Part shown: positions 1 through 12,392 of the stretch, one piece after another
How positions within the stretch are numbered: the first letter of the stretch is position 1
Layout: the number at the start of each line of letters is the position of its first letter
Assembly (NCBI RefSeq): GCF_032854445.1
Contig: NC_088302.1
Span: 35,220,191-35,284,190, forward strand
Length of the DNA: 64,000 bases
DNA from: Liolophura sinensis
Lineage: Eukaryota > Mollusca > Polyplacophora > Chitonida > Chitonidae
Direction of reading: 5' to 3'
Notes under the pieces: model-generated
Databases searched by the model: none
Told to the model about the DNA's origin: nothing
What the model saw: the letters and a program-made list of their open reading frames with translations, nothing else
Program-made: the position numbers and the translations under genes

Positions 1-396
1 TGAAGTATTAGTACAGTTTAACAGCCAATATGTATACCCATAATCGGTAGCGTGTCATATTATGAGTGGTGCTTAATTACACAGTCAAAAGTATTTCACT
101 TATACCCAATCGGGAACGCGTACTATCGGCAGAGAAAATCCATATCTGCAGGTGTCTCAGACAAAACCTCACAGAGTTGGATTCGAGCCAATGACCTTAT
201 TGTTCAAGGTCAAATTGTCATCCACGAGAAGTCACTGGGTATATACTGGACACATATATAAGTTAATTGTTTAATAGTTTATTCCATATATACAGCATTT
301 CTTGACATGGCATATGCATGGTTTTGACTTGACGGTTGTTAAAGGATCCCCCCGTGGGCTATGCATTAAAAGAAAAGAGAACACTAAACCAAGTGG
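1..396. other. No gene seen
   Basis: Apart from a possible tRNA-like B box (GGATTCGAGCC near 179), no gene or repeat is recognised. Confidence 0.5.
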
Positions 397-398
397 GT

Positions 399-444
<46 letters not shown>
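397..444. repeat. GT microsatellite
   Basis: About 22 GT units. The minus-strand frame giving a Thr-His run is a by-product. Confidence 0.95.
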
Positions 445-446
<2 letters not shown>

Positions 447-454
447 TCCCGTTG

Positions 455-760
455 CATTGTTTTAATGTGATTGTATATTAAATGTGATGACAACTCAGGA
501 TTTTGACTATTTCTGGAGCAGTGAGGTCTAGTAAATTGCAATCAACAGTGCACTTTTTTTTACCTAATTCTGCTTAAGCCGTGGTACTAGGCGGCGTGTA
601 ATACGCTTCTGTTAATGCATTTATATGAACACTTAGAATTAACCCTAAATGAGGTAAATTGACAAGAGGCCATATTTCACCGGTTACATGTGACCATTTG
701 CCAGCTATCAATCTATCAACGCTGCTGTAGTTTTTCTCTCCATGCCGGTCGTCTTTATTA
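455..760 (+). repeat. Dispersed repeat family C, copy 1
   Basis: The unit reads, in order, TTGCATTGTTTTAATGTGAT, AAATGTGATGACAACTCAGG, GTGAGGTCTAGTAAATTGCA, AATTCTGCTTAAGCCGTGGT, GGCGGCGTGTAAT, CATTTATATGAACACTTAGA, AACCCTAAATGAGGTAAATT, GACAAGAGGCCATATTTCAC, GGTTACATGTGACCATTTGC. It is ~300 bp with no coding capacity. It recurs at least nine times in the window in both directions, so it is a high-copy non-autonomous element or part of one. A GT microsatellite abuts its left end. Confidence 0.75.
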
Positions 761-1499
761 TTTTTATTGGCTTCTTAAAAATTACATATTTAAAGGTCAG
801 AATTACGTCAGAACAACTTTGCTGTGGGCATTTAGGTCTGTTTCTATCCCTCTTCGGAAATATACATTATATCTTGTCTTTTCTTTTGAACATTATTATT
901 CATGAACAGTCGCAGTTGTATTCTAATGTAATTATACAAAGCTCAGATGTATTGGCATGTTTGAATATATCGGCGTCATACTGAAAAATAGACATTCTCC
1001 GTGTTACTTGCACCTGGGTTTTGTCAAATTTGAGAGTTCAAATTCCTGAAAGTAATTATGAACACATCAGCCACGGATTTCACTTCGCATCACCCTTTTG
1101 CTGACGTAATAGGGGCTAAAATAAGCGGGCTAAATATTTAGGTTCGTTTCTAAATTTACTTGAGCATGTTATAGACCTACCGTCATTATTATGTAACTTT
1201 CCCATTAGCATCTGGGAACTCGATAATCTTTTATGCCATGCATTTGGAGCTTGTACGGAACACTGGTTAACAACGAGGTCTGCTCATCACGCTACCTGGC
1301 TCCAAGGCCAAAGGATTTCAGCCAACAAGTGGTAGGTACTCTGGGAGTAATGACAGCCTGTAGATGATATCACAGAAAGGCATGGGTGGTCTAGTTAACT
1401 GGGCTACTTCTTCTTTTTATGAGCCACTATGATATGTATCTTTTCATTTGTCACGGAAACCAAAGCTAACGCCAATACCGTGGCAAGCCATATACAAAC

Positions 1500-2170
1500 C
1501 ACACAGGGTTGGTCAGTATAAGGACAGGACAGAACGGAAGGACTTTCGAGATGGCTAATAAATTTGTTTGGGGTTAATAAGAATTTAACGAACACAGTAC
1601 TTATGGGAACTTCAAAGTTGACTGATCGATGGATAGACCTATATAGCTGATTGGTGTTTTACACGATATACAAAACAGCTGTGACATGGGTAGTATCCAA
1701 ACACATGCAGTATACTCTACAACACGAACGGGAAATCGCCTAATATCTCGACTGGGCAGGAGCTTCTCGAGTTAAAGTCCAGTTCGTGACATCAAAAGAA
1801 TCTAAGAAATAGGTTATTTATGGTAACTCCAAAGTTAACCGATTGGTCTATCTATTTGATTTGTGTTTTACATCGTATCTACACTCAACAGCAAAGACAT
1901 CACTTTGAACAGAAGCGTTTCGAGGCGGCCGATAAACTACATGGTGATAAAAGACTCTAAGAGTCTTGCTTCATTAATGTGGGAACTGCAAAGCTGACCG
2001 ATTGATTTGTTCGTCTGATTGGTGTTTTACATCATACTCAACCATACAGACTACAGTTTAATGCAAAGGACAGAAAGTACAGAAGCGCTTCGAGTTGGTA
2101 GATAAAGTCCATGGTATCAACAGAATCTGACGAACACCTTATTTATGGGCACGTCCAGGTTGGGATGAAA
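1500..2170. repeat. Diverged ~170-215 bp tandem array containing SINE-tail-like sequence
   Basis: Three to four units share ACTCCAAAGTTAACCGATTG (or variants), TGATTGGTGTTTTACAT, a CAGAAGCGCTTCGAG-like block, GGCTAATAAA/GGTAGATAAAGTCC, and CTTATTTATGG. Starts near 1605, 1815 and 1975, with a partial unit near 2140 and part of one before 1600. The TTGGTGTTTTACA motif looks like a SINE-A tail that was amplified with its flank. Confidence 0.65.
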
Positions 2171-4089
2171 TGGCTGGGCTTTAATACGTCACGGATACGT
2201 GGTTTGCGGAATTTGGTGCACAGACATCCCAGTTGTGAGGCTGTGTTGGTATATAGACTAATAAACCGTTAAGCATAAAGAGGTCTGGCTGTAAGCTTAG
2301 AAGTTCTTGTAAATTCCTCCGAGAGATCTACACAAGAATAAGATATATACACGGGTGAACAGAAAGTGCGTGCGTCAGTATCACCATGGCAATTTGGTAC
2401 ATGTTAGTTGCAAGGCTATGACGGCCCGTTGATAAATTGATTAACACATGGAAGATGAGTTTAACACTAGAAATTCCAGTCCATTCTTTTCAAAGATGAA
2501 CTCAAGACATAACTCATTCACTAAAAAGGCCTACCCACATCGCCATGAGATCATCAGACACAATTGATGGAATGAACAGTAACTTCTTGAAACATCTTCC
2601 TTGAAAGTGGTTCACTAACGCCAGTGTAATCTGCAAAATTTTGTAAAAACAATCATATCAATGTCATAGTTTTACCCTATGCATGTTCTTTGCTTTTCAC
2701 GCACTCGCAGGTCTATGAAGTTTTGTGTTGCCGATGTTCTATATGCATGTATAGTGCAAGCTGTCATTGTTTACCAATAAGTGGCAGTTAGACAAATAAA
2801 GGTCAAGACCGAGAACTTTTGAAAGCCAGCGGAGAGCATACAGCTAGTCTCGTCTTTAAATTGTCACATATGCTAATATAGGTTTCTGTCTCATCAACAT
2901 CTCATCCAGGTAAAGATGTGAAACAAAAGCTTTTACGAACTGGGGAGGGATTTGAACCCAGTTGCATGTACAATGACGAGGCACTAACGGTATTCACTGT
3001 TGTATACTGGGTCTTAAACTAAGGATTAACCAACTCTAACTTTTTGAACACAGTATGAAAGAAAAATGAATACACGCTCCAACCATTAGGCACGTTTTCT
3101 ATGCTTAAATAACATCACTACTAATCATGGTAAACGCTTCAAGGTCTGAGTCACTATGACGGTGTTGCTTTACTGTCTGCGAATCGACTATTTTGAAGAC
3201 TAGAACATAAATCACACAAGACTGCGAACCCGGTAACTAAATACATTGCTGGCTTTCGCTGGTCGCTGTAAACTTTGCTAAAATTGTCACAAATATGCAA
3301 TATTTCTAAGACAGTTGCCGTATATCGGCTGTGGTACTCACTCATTCAAGGGATATGTATGGACAGATTCGTAAAGGATTTGTGTGAACAGAAAGAGCAT
3401 CCAAGTTTTCATCGTTCACGTAACGTGGGTGATCCATCAATTAGAAGCTAAGATCTTTAAGTCACCGAAAACGTATATAATGCTCGGAATCGAAAGCTTT
3501 CATAGAGTGACGTAGTACACAACTGTTTCATAAAATGAAGAAAAACTGCATTGTTGGATGATTGGGATCTTCGAAATTGCTCACCGTCAAACATCAGGAA
3601 ACAGAAATAATGCTTTTTCATCCAAGAAGCCCTAATTTGGGTTCCTGCAGATACATTATTATTACTTGTCGCCATAAATACTTTGCAATGCCATTACCCA
3701 TCATTCCACCATATCCAAGCCGGAAGCTATGCTGAAAAGCAACGTCACAGGTTTCAGTGACTGTTCCAATGGCGCTTAGATGCATTTCTAGGCTTTTGCT
3801 GTTTTTTTCCATGAGAGAAACTTTCAAGCCCTTAAAAATACACACGCTGTGATGTGGATGAAATGTGGCCATAGCTATTAATTTATTCAGCACCGATACA
3901 GGTAAAAATGTTGTTTTAGTATGCTGTAGAAGAGGACAAATTCATTAAAATAAGAAAACAGTGGAGAGCCCATTACATCGGACAAGCTGTCCTTAGGCCT
4001 GGACCTGACCACTCAAATCCAGGATCGTGCAATTCAGTTTTGAAGTCATAAAGCACTTGATTTTTCTCTGAAACAGTTACTAATATATA
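2171..4089. other. No gene seen
   Basis: Short open frames only. A minus-strand tRNA-like 3' half (GGGTTCAAATCC, 2947-2958) lacks a matching 5' half. Nothing else stands out. Confidence 0.5.
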
Positions 4090-4400
4090 ATTAAAGACGT
4101 ACAACATAGAGAGTAAGACCAGAGCAGCGACGACAGTGTGGTCACACGTAACCGCTGAAATATGGCCTCTTGTCAGTTCACCTCAGTCAGGGTTTTTTAC
4201 TCTAACTGTTTATGTAAATGCATAAATAGTGGCAATTTACACGCCCACTGGCACCATGGCGTGGGCAGAATACGATAAAAAAAAGTTGCAGTGATGTTAA
4301 TTGAAATTTATTAGATGTCACTGGTCTAGAATTACTCCAAATGCTGTGTTGTCATCACATTTAACATACAATCACATTAAAACAATGCAACGGGACCAGG
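4090..4400 (-). repeat. Family C, copy 2 (inverted relative to copy 1)
   Basis: The reverse complement matches copy 1 over nearly its whole length, from the GTGACCACACTGTCGTCGCT end back to CCTGGTCCCGTTGCATTG. Its distal part (4300-4400, AACACAGCATTTGGAGTAAT on the minus strand) is the fullest in the window. With copy 1 it forms an inverted pair 3.3 kb apart. Confidence 0.75.
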
Positions 4401-4770
4401 CCTCGGGGATGCTTAGTCCACCAGCAGAATTCTGGTTTATACAGGAATACAATATAATTAAAAACAATACTCAAAAGATTTTCTGAAAAGTGTGGGTGGA
4501 AATAACTTCTGATCCATTCGATAGATTTCAGGCAGATTTATTTTGCTTCCTTAGGGCGCTAACTGTCCACCACCTGTTGGATCGACCAATCAAATTTGTG
4601 TCCTTGCAATTCAAACATGAAGGTATAAATCATCCCTCCAAATATCCAAGTGAATACCTATTTGCGGAAAGAAGATTATCATATATAACTTTTACGCTCC
4701 TTTTCAATATCATTTAACCCATTACAAATATGCCCATTGAAATCTGGTACTGTTACTTCCTTATAACACT

Positions 4771-5260
4771 TTAACTCAGAGTCACACCTAAGACTTTAAA
4801 AAGAGGAAGTTGTATCTTCCTTGCTTGGCGTTCAGCATGAAGAGGATAGTGCAACGGCTGGTTGGCCCGTATCAGTATAATATAAGCGTCAAGTCCGACA
4901 TTCCTATAGCATTCGTAGTCCGTAAAGGGCGTTCCAAGTCGATAATCGCAAGATCCATTTCCACAACAACGTTTAACACTAACTCCCGAAGACAAAGGTA
5001 TGTAAGAAATTATACAAATAAGAAATAAAGCCGGTAACACACAAGAGAGAAGCGGTCATCAGTTTCCGATGATGCCGGGCAGAAAATGAATATTCCAGGC
5101 ATGAATAATGGCTCGGGCGGGACGGCTTACTTGTCCTGCGACAAGGAGGTACATTACATACACCCTAAGGATTCCTTCGTCGTCATATGACTGAAAAATT
5201 GTTGAGTACGACGTTAAACCCAAAGTACTTATTCACTCACTCACTTTCACTCACTTTCAA
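4771..5260 (+). mobile_element. SINE-B copy interrupted by other repeat sequence
   Basis: The body (AGTCACACCTAAGACTTTAA to CCCGTATCAGTATAAT, 4779-4882) and the 3' half (AATGGCTCGGGCGGGACG to TATTCACTCACTCACTTTCA, 5106-5255) match SINE-B. Between them are ~220 bp containing GTCCGACATTCCTATAGCA and GGGCGTTCCAAG, which reappear near 31917-31960 (GTCCGACATTCATATACCA, GGGCGTTCCAAT). Another repeat therefore inserted into this SINE, or the two recombined. The tRNA head is absent. Confidence 0.65.
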
Positions 5261-5789
5261 ATTTCCCTCAAATGCAAAGGGACTTTCTTATCTTGCAATC
5301 ATGATGAATCAAACAGTAAATGTGCAACAAACACTGACAGGTGAGACCATTGCCCCCTAAACACCTGTTCACATATATACATTAATAATGAGGTTCGGTA
5401 CCATCCTATACCCAACAGATCCGGGTTCTCTGATGTTACCGCTGACAGTTATATAAGCCCGTGTGTTAGCTATCACGGGAAATCTGGAGAGTTTTAAGTG
5501 TCTTCTGGGAATTTCCCAAGGATTTCCTGACACTGCTGTAACGCTCCTACAGACGAACTGATGATCTTTGTGGTGTCAGTGTATATGATGTACAGAATAA
5601 GTACGTAGTTTTCGTGAGTGTCGAACTATAAATTCAGAAACTTGTTTAGTTATTTAATTGGTGTTTTACCCTGTGCTCAAGAATATTTCCAAATTCATAC
5701 AAGTAGTACTCAATCCGTGTTGAACAACAAACTATAGTAATTATCCAAAGTTTTCCAAATTCATCATTTTTATTAATTATAATTATGTG

Positions 5790-5935
5790 AAAGAGTTAGA
5801 ATAAACCTTATCTGGGGTAAACTGACCAGAGGCCGTATTTCACCGGTTACGTGTGACCATTCGCCAGCTGTCACATTATCGTCGCTATTCTGCTTTTGCT
5901 CCAGGCTGTAGTCTTTTATACACATAACAGTATGA
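5790..5935 (+). repeat. Family C, partial copy
   Basis: Carries GAATAAACCTTATCTGGGGT, GAGGCCGTATTTCACCGGTT and ACGTGTGACCATTCGCCAG, then GTCGTCGCTATTCTGCTTTT. Only the 3' third of the unit is present. Confidence 0.7.
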
Positions 5936-6337
5936 AATAAGGTAGCAGTGGTTTCTCTTCAGACACATGATCTTAGACCGTACATGTATGTCATGAACAT
6001 ATATACACTGTTAAATGAGGAAAAATTGAACGTTCAATTTGCAAATTTAGTTTTAGTCTGAGTTTTTACCAGCCTCATTTGTCATTTGAAAACCGGGTGA
6101 TACACTCAAAGTATGCAGACAGAATATGGTGTTGACAGATTACCTAATACACCCTTAATTACCTGAGGTAGATCTATAAGCCTCATTTGCTTCATTTTGT
6201 TATATATCTACTGAATTATATATATATTAAGTACAACATGCTTTACAATCGCAAGTAACATTTACATAGTCATTATGATGTATTAGGTATAGGATAAAAT
6301 CGAAATATGTGCTGTCTGCATCTATCACGCCTGATAT

Positions 6338-6441
6338 GCTCCTCACACATCGGCCGTCTTTTTGTCATCATATCCATTGACAAAGTGTAGCTCCTCACAC
6401 ATCGGCCGTCTTTTTGTCATCATATCCATTGACAAAGTGTA
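6338..6441. repeat. Perfect 52 bp tandem duplication
   Basis: GCTCCTCACACATCGGCCGT ... CATTGACAAAGTGTA occurs twice with no visible difference, so it is a very recent duplication. Confidence 0.95.
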
Positions 6442-6519
6442 GTGAACAAATCCATACTTTGGAATACTATACGAAAACTGTTGTAAAAATAGTTATACTT
6501 ATAGTATGTAAATGCATGC

Positions 6520-6770
6520 ATACATGCTTAGGGTTTAACGACGTACTTAACAGTTTTTCAGTCATATGGCGCACATGTCCACCAAAGTGCTGCCACCACT
6601 GAAGTATTATGCCGAAGATACCAGACTTGCCCTAACCTCTCACTGCTGAGCACCAAGCGAGGCAGCAACAAGTACCATTTTTTGGTATGGTCCGATCCCC
6701 GGTTTGATCACGGGGTCTCCCGGCTTCGAGGCGGACGCTCTAGGCCGCCGAATTGATCTATACTTATAGT
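6520..6770 (-). mobile_element. SINE-B-related element, reverse orientation
   Basis: Left end GGTTTAACGACGTACTTAAC and TTTTTCAGTCATATGGCG is the reverse of the SINE-B tail. The right part, on the minus strand, is a tRNA-like head (AGAGCGTCCGCCTCGAAG, GATCAAACCGGGGATCGGAC). The middle (AAAGTGCTGCCACCACTGAA, ATGCCGAAGATACCAGAC) differs from the 44517 copy, so it is a separate subfamily. Relatives lie at 9715-9945 (plus orientation) and 27340-27430 (reverse orientation). Confidence 0.65.
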
Positions 6771-9714
6771 TTGGCAGCAATATTATCGTACAAAGATACT
6801 GATACGTAACATATACACTCTCCCAAAACCCGTGAGTATCACATGATGATGGCACAAAATCCTGAGACTTGCGATATGATCTGATTTATTGTTGATTAGC
6901 GCCATGCCAAATTATTTTTAACTTGTATACACTTGATATGATATCATCTCTGAATTGGAATATACTTATTCAATGACTGATAATATTCTAACCTTTGCGT
7001 TACTTGACTTAAAATGATCTGTTTTGAACTAAAGCAGAGTTAGTTGAATGAAGATTCACATAGGAGTTTCGTTTCTGGCATCTTGTACGGTTTAGTTAAC
7101 TTAGGTGAAGTTTTATGTGCATGTACAGCGCAAATATCATTGACGCATATTTTGCCATGGCAGTGTTTCTTGCCCCCCTGTGCAAGCCGACAGCATTATC
7201 ATTTCTTAACTACACATGTGCGCAGTTTGACGTCTCGATAAATACGCGCTATATCTTCACTTAATTACGAAAGTAATCTGCCTATCAACATGTGCTTAAT
7301 GTAGTAATCGCCCTACATTTCATACACGGACGGAACATATGTTTTATGATGCCATCTTGTGTTCGAATAACGCGAGTTAACGAGTTTAAATTTTGGTTTG
7401 ATAGAATCATGGCTTCAGATTCAACAGTTGTATATCAATAGTATCCAAGTCGGTATTTGTGAGATCCACAAAACACAACTACGCCGCGCTGATTCCAATT
7501 TTGAAAGAATAAAGTGTAGGGGGGGGGGGCGCAGAAAAAACAAATATACGAACTAATTACGACTTAGATATCGCCAGAAGTAAACTGTCATTGGCAGACA
7601 TTAGTGGCATTTATTTTCTATTGGAATGAGACTGGAATTTCCTGAAGTTCTACCTTTGGCATTGACTGCTCAAATCCCTTTATTCTGCGCTAGCGTTAAG
7701 CTTAATCCTTTTTCTGTATGTTTGAAATACCTACCATAAAAAACCACCTCTGATTCTTCTGAAACTGATCCCAGACAAGTATATACTTTTCAGTCATTAT
7801 TTTATCTAAAGAAAAACCACACGCCTTTTCCATACCATCACTAACCTTCTGAATGATCTTTGTAAAAACCGGAAGTTATAATTAAAAGATGGGGGCCGAT
7901 GCCATTGGTTACATCCGGAGAAAGGTCTAGTCAAACCTAACCTGAAGGGTGGTTTGGAAGGTTTCCAGCCGACCCTAGAAGTGATTTGACCAGAAAATCA
8001 GACACGACTGCAGCTAATTTGCTTTTTAGATATCAGTTTTGTGTTTCGCCTTTATGACGAGCGCAGAGTCTGGTGGGCTAAGATAACTAAACGTCCTATA
8101 GATTCACCGTCAGACCCATCTTCCTTAGTTCCTACATGGCCCAGCGTCAGAGTAAGGGCTTTGATAAAATATCTCAGTCTTGATAAGACTCATGACTGTC
8201 ACGTAGCACGTAGTCACATACATATAACCCATCAACAGACACTTAAATACTGTACTTACTTTACTTAATGGAAATACATAGATTAAGTGGCTTTTGCTTT
8301 CGTTATTAGCCTAGATAACCGAGGATAATTAAAATGATACAAGAATATATTTCAGAAAAAAAGACGAAGGTTAATTTAACTTCAAAGGGAAAAGACTGCG
8401 AAAATAGATTCAGTGTACTTAGAATTACTTTCGGACGAAACCATGCTGATTTGTGATTGTTAAAGGTGTTAACATTGGAAATAAAGAGTACACCAAGAGA
8501 AATTTTATTTTACAACCGGAACTAGAATAGCAGAGGCAAGATGACAATGTCACAGAGTACATCTAGTGTACAGCGAGTTCAACACTGGAGTTTTTGCTTC
8601 ATGACCAACTATTTTATTGGTTGGAAAAGATTCAGCATATACATGTATATAGCAGTAACTTACATTTCAAAAAATCGAGTCGCGTGCTGAACCCAGCTCC
8701 TGGAATGATTCCACAAAGCTAATTTTGACACTGAAATGCGATTGGAACATTTTTAGACCATATGCGTTCGAATAGAGTTCACTTAAAGGGGGGCTATACT
8801 GTTGAGGCAAATATACCCAAACTTGGAATAACTGGGGTCAAAAATTTCATATGATAACAAGATTATAAGTATTAAGTTTAAAATCACTTTATGATCAACC
8901 CTTGCTGCTTTGATTTCTGATATAGTCAGCGATTGAATGTCACTTTACATGCGTACATAATCTTATATAACATGTTCTGAGATTGGTCATTCTGCATGAT
9001 TTGTATTTTGGGTGAATATTTCAAAAGTTATAATATCAAATAAATTAACGGTTAGATTTTATTCCTATTTCACATAGCTATTTCAAAACGTAATGTGACT
9101 TATAAATTGATTGTTATTGCTTATACCCTTCTGTACTGCGGAGAGCTTATAATTATTTTATAACTACTTTAAAAACTACTGTAGACTATAAACTGAAGGT
9201 CAGTGTAAACGCCATTTTAAAATCTGCATAACGACGAGCACTCGCACATAAAATACGACAGGCATGTTAGTTAGCATTAGACTAAAAATACTTGGAAATG
9301 CTTAGCAATGTGCCGTTAATTATAAACAATGTTAAGCCTGTTTTGGAATGTGTACGCCAGGTGGACCTACTTCAACCGAACACAAGGAGCACCGCACAAA
9401 AACTATACGTGCAGCCCGCGATGTAATGGCGTCATACGTTTCGCTACTCTGTGATTGGTCTATATCTGTTTTCTCATTTGCTTGAAACAGTAATGTAATT
9501 ACATCAGCACTCTTTTTTGGTAGAAACAAAAAGTTTTTGAAAACCAAAAACTGTCTCTAAATGCAGATGCCGCTAATGGCAGATTTTCGGCTTCTTTGAT
9601 TGGTTATCATAGAGCCAATGGAAACAATCTGCATGCATGGCATCAAGCGCGTTATAACCTTTCTTACTGACGAGCGCGTAAAACACATTCTTATACAAAA
9701 AAACTTTAAAAATG
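6771..9714. other. No gene seen
   Basis: AT-rich with a G run near 7520. None of the open frames is protein-like, and no repeat family shared with the rest of the window was recognised. Confidence 0.5.
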
Positions 9715-9945
9715 ATACTTGCTGCCTCGCTTGACACTCAGCACTGAGAAGTTAGCGCAAGGAAACGTGACTGATTAGTCTAATGTGACTGGGTGGGAGT
9801 GCCATGTCTAATGTCTTTTGGCATGATACTTCAGTGGCGGCAGCACTTTGGCGGCATGGACTTGAGCTGCCACAAGAAGACAGTATATGTACACACACCT
9901 AGTGACTCCTCGTCATCATATGACGTACGTACATGCATGGTAATA
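9715..9945 (+). mobile_element. SINE-B-related element, forward orientation
   Basis: It shares GGCATGATACTTCAGTGGCG and GCAGCACTTTGGCGGCATGG with the reverse complement of the 6.5 kb copy, and ends near the CTCGTCATCATATGACGTAC part of the tail without a CACTCACTC run. The head region (9720-9760) is hard to recognise. Confidence 0.55.
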
Positions 9946-11295
9946 TCGGTTCTAGCTGATTAAGGCACAGTTTGTATCAAATTTCTGATGGAGAATAAAT
10001 TCTCTCCATGTTCTAGATAGCTACATTTACTTGGAATATGATATTAAATCACCAATTACACATGTATGTGGCATTAGCGCAAAATTACAATGTCTGGAAA
10101 AATTTGCTTTGTCTTTGGTGAATTACCTGGGTTAGTGTAATATTTGCAATAATTGCAACACCAGTCAGGCACCTCGGAAAGCGAATAACCCATGCTGAAA
10201 AACAGAATGTCTAAGACATGACCGAGCATGAGAGCGACAGATAGACACAGTGACATATATATAAATAGATGCTTGTCACAGCTTGTCACAGCTAAGAAAA
10301 TATGTCAATAAATCAAAATCACACTCCTTCACCACGTACCACACCTTCCTCTATCCCTCATCCCAATACCAACAACAACAAAGTAAAAAAAGAGAAAAAA
10401 ACGCTATGCATGCTTATAAATATCACTGGGCATTCACTAAACACAATTACCATATCACGGTGACCACCTCAGTCCAAGACAACCACATGCGAAAGAGCGA
10501 CAGGGTTAGACAAATTGAAATGCTCATTTATAACACAAAGTGCATTTATTTCTCTCCCCTAAAGTGCAGGCATCTGAGGACAAAGAGGAAAACCCCATCT
10601 ATGTGGCACTGGCATTTGTCTACCTTGTTGCTTTCTGACAACTACGGGAAAAATAAAGTAAACAACAAACAGGGCCAGTCCCGCTCCTCGTTCGTCAGGA
10701 GACTAGGCATGCGCAGAAGATTAATGGGACAACACCTGGAGTTTTCATGTGAAATCCGGCAGAAGCTAGAGAGCTTTTTCTGTCAGCAGGCTACTAACAC
10801 GGTTTTACTCAGACCAAATTGCCAGGGTTGTCTAGAAAAAAATGTGTGGTCGTTAACATATATATCTTTTTTTTTTTTATCTCTGACCACTTTCCATTTC
10901 TATATTTACACTTCTTGTCCACAAACTACAGATGCGATTGTTTATATTTGGATTGGTAAGTCACATTTCCGTATGCTTTATAGTTAGATAAAAAAAAAGG
11001 TGCGAAGAACTGGAGAAACGATGAGTAAATGTCAACATATCGTAAAGTGAAAGAGTGATATGGCAGCGGGACTTGTAGGAGGCTGTGGCATGTTTACAAA
11101 GCGAAGGCAACCCCGTGCTAAACTGAGGATTCCTGCATCAGTATATATAGCTCTTGGGGTTAGAGCAGAATATGTATCCGTAGGTATTATGTACATTTGA
11201 TGAAATTCATAGCTGTGCTTATTCGTGTTTATAAACTCATTTATAGAGGAATGTTGCTCATGGTCATTCAACAGGCAAATTCAACCCAGTGAATC

Positions 11296-11605
11296 ACAAA
11301 CACGAAGGTCAAGGTTACAGTCAGAAGATCTGACTTGAAGAGATTGTTCACATATACATTTTATCCAATGTGGAAGATGCTCTAGTGATCATGACTTGTC
11401 GATTGAAGGTCAAGGATATGGTCAGAAGATCTGACTTTGAAGAGACTGTTTCACATATACATGTATCCAATGAGGGAAGATGCTCTAGTGATCCTGAATT
11501 GCTGATTAGAGGTCAAGGTTACGGTCAGAAGATCTGACCTTGGAGAGATTGTTTCACATGCTAACTGTAAAAGATGCCCTAGCGATGATGATACGCTGAT
11601 TACTT
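11296..11605. repeat. ~103 bp tandem repeat, three copies
   Basis: Units begin near 11304, 11405 and 11509. Each has GAGGTCAAGG or GAAGGTCAAGG, then GTCAGAAGATCTGAC (a 6-base stem, 3-base loop inverted repeat), then GTTTCACATATACAT, and AAGATGCTCTAGTGAT. The third unit is shorter. Confidence 0.85.
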
Positions 11606-12133
11606 TAGCATCTGTACAAATAGGCCCTATGCAGCTTGCTGTCTAACACCAGAACTATAGATGTGGAGCGCATATACATACACGTACACGCACACGTACT
11701 AACATACGTACACGTGCGACACAACTTCACAACTCATCTTTATAATAACGTTCTCCCATTGCACGTCAACGTGACCCCCATGCAACTTGCCCACTTAAAA
11801 CTGTAGCGTTAGAATGGCCTTCTATATACAAAGCTGAAAGATGCAATGCTTTATTTAAAAGATAAATGACAACTGAAGATGAATGCAAAATAATCGGGGT
11901 CGATATATAGTTTCGGTAGCATATATTTAGTTCATGACTCGAAGGAAGAAGCCAATGTAGAAGGATGATGAAGGACATACTGATGAAGTTGGCGATAAGT
12001 AGTGATATCTTTATGAATATACGTAAACTATCACCGACATTATGACCCTTGCTTTAGCATATGCTTGCGGAAAACGAAATATCAAAAATCACATTCCTTA
12101 TTAAAGAAAATCTGCACAGTCTTACTGGCTTAC

Positions 12134-12392
12134 CCTTTGGCGGTGTGAGCTCGACGGTTGTTGTGGTTTCTTTCGTTTCATTATCCAATATCATATTTCC
12201 GGATTCGGACAATTTAATCGTGAACTCGACACATTCAACTGATTCCACTACGGGAACGACATTCCCGCCATCTTCCTCCGGATGCTGCGGATTATCCGGA
12301 TCATCCGCGTCTATAATCCATGATTCTGCGTCCAGGTAGAAAAGCGGTGCCCTGGGCTCCGAGTCGACACTGTCTTGTTCACCGCACTCCAT
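12134..12392 (-). CDS. Candidate first coding exon of an unrecognised acidic protein
   Basis: An ATG at 12392, with an in-frame TAA a few codons upstream, opens an 86-codon reading frame up to the donor CCAAAGG/gtaagc (exon end 12134; a second donor CCA/gtaaga lies 8-9 bases further). The product starts MECGEQDSVDSEPRAPLFYL and is strongly acidic (DADDPDNPQHPEEDGG), followed by VECVEFTIKLSESGNMILDN and a Thr run (ETTTTVELTPPKG). It looks like a cytosolic N-terminus. The first part is CpG-rich compared with its surroundings. No following exon could be chosen with confidence to the left, so the call is provisional. Confidence 0.5.

Noticed and set aside
2940-3010. Possible tRNA on the minus strand with B box GGGTTCAAATCC
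   Set aside because: No matching acceptor, D or anticodon stems could be formed. It is at best a SINE-head relic.
10283-10987. 234-codon plus-strand frame
   Set aside because: It starts at TTG, has basic and low-complexity composition (QQQQ, KKRE, FFFLSL), no domain and no splice or promoter context. A chance frame in stop-poor DNA is more likely.
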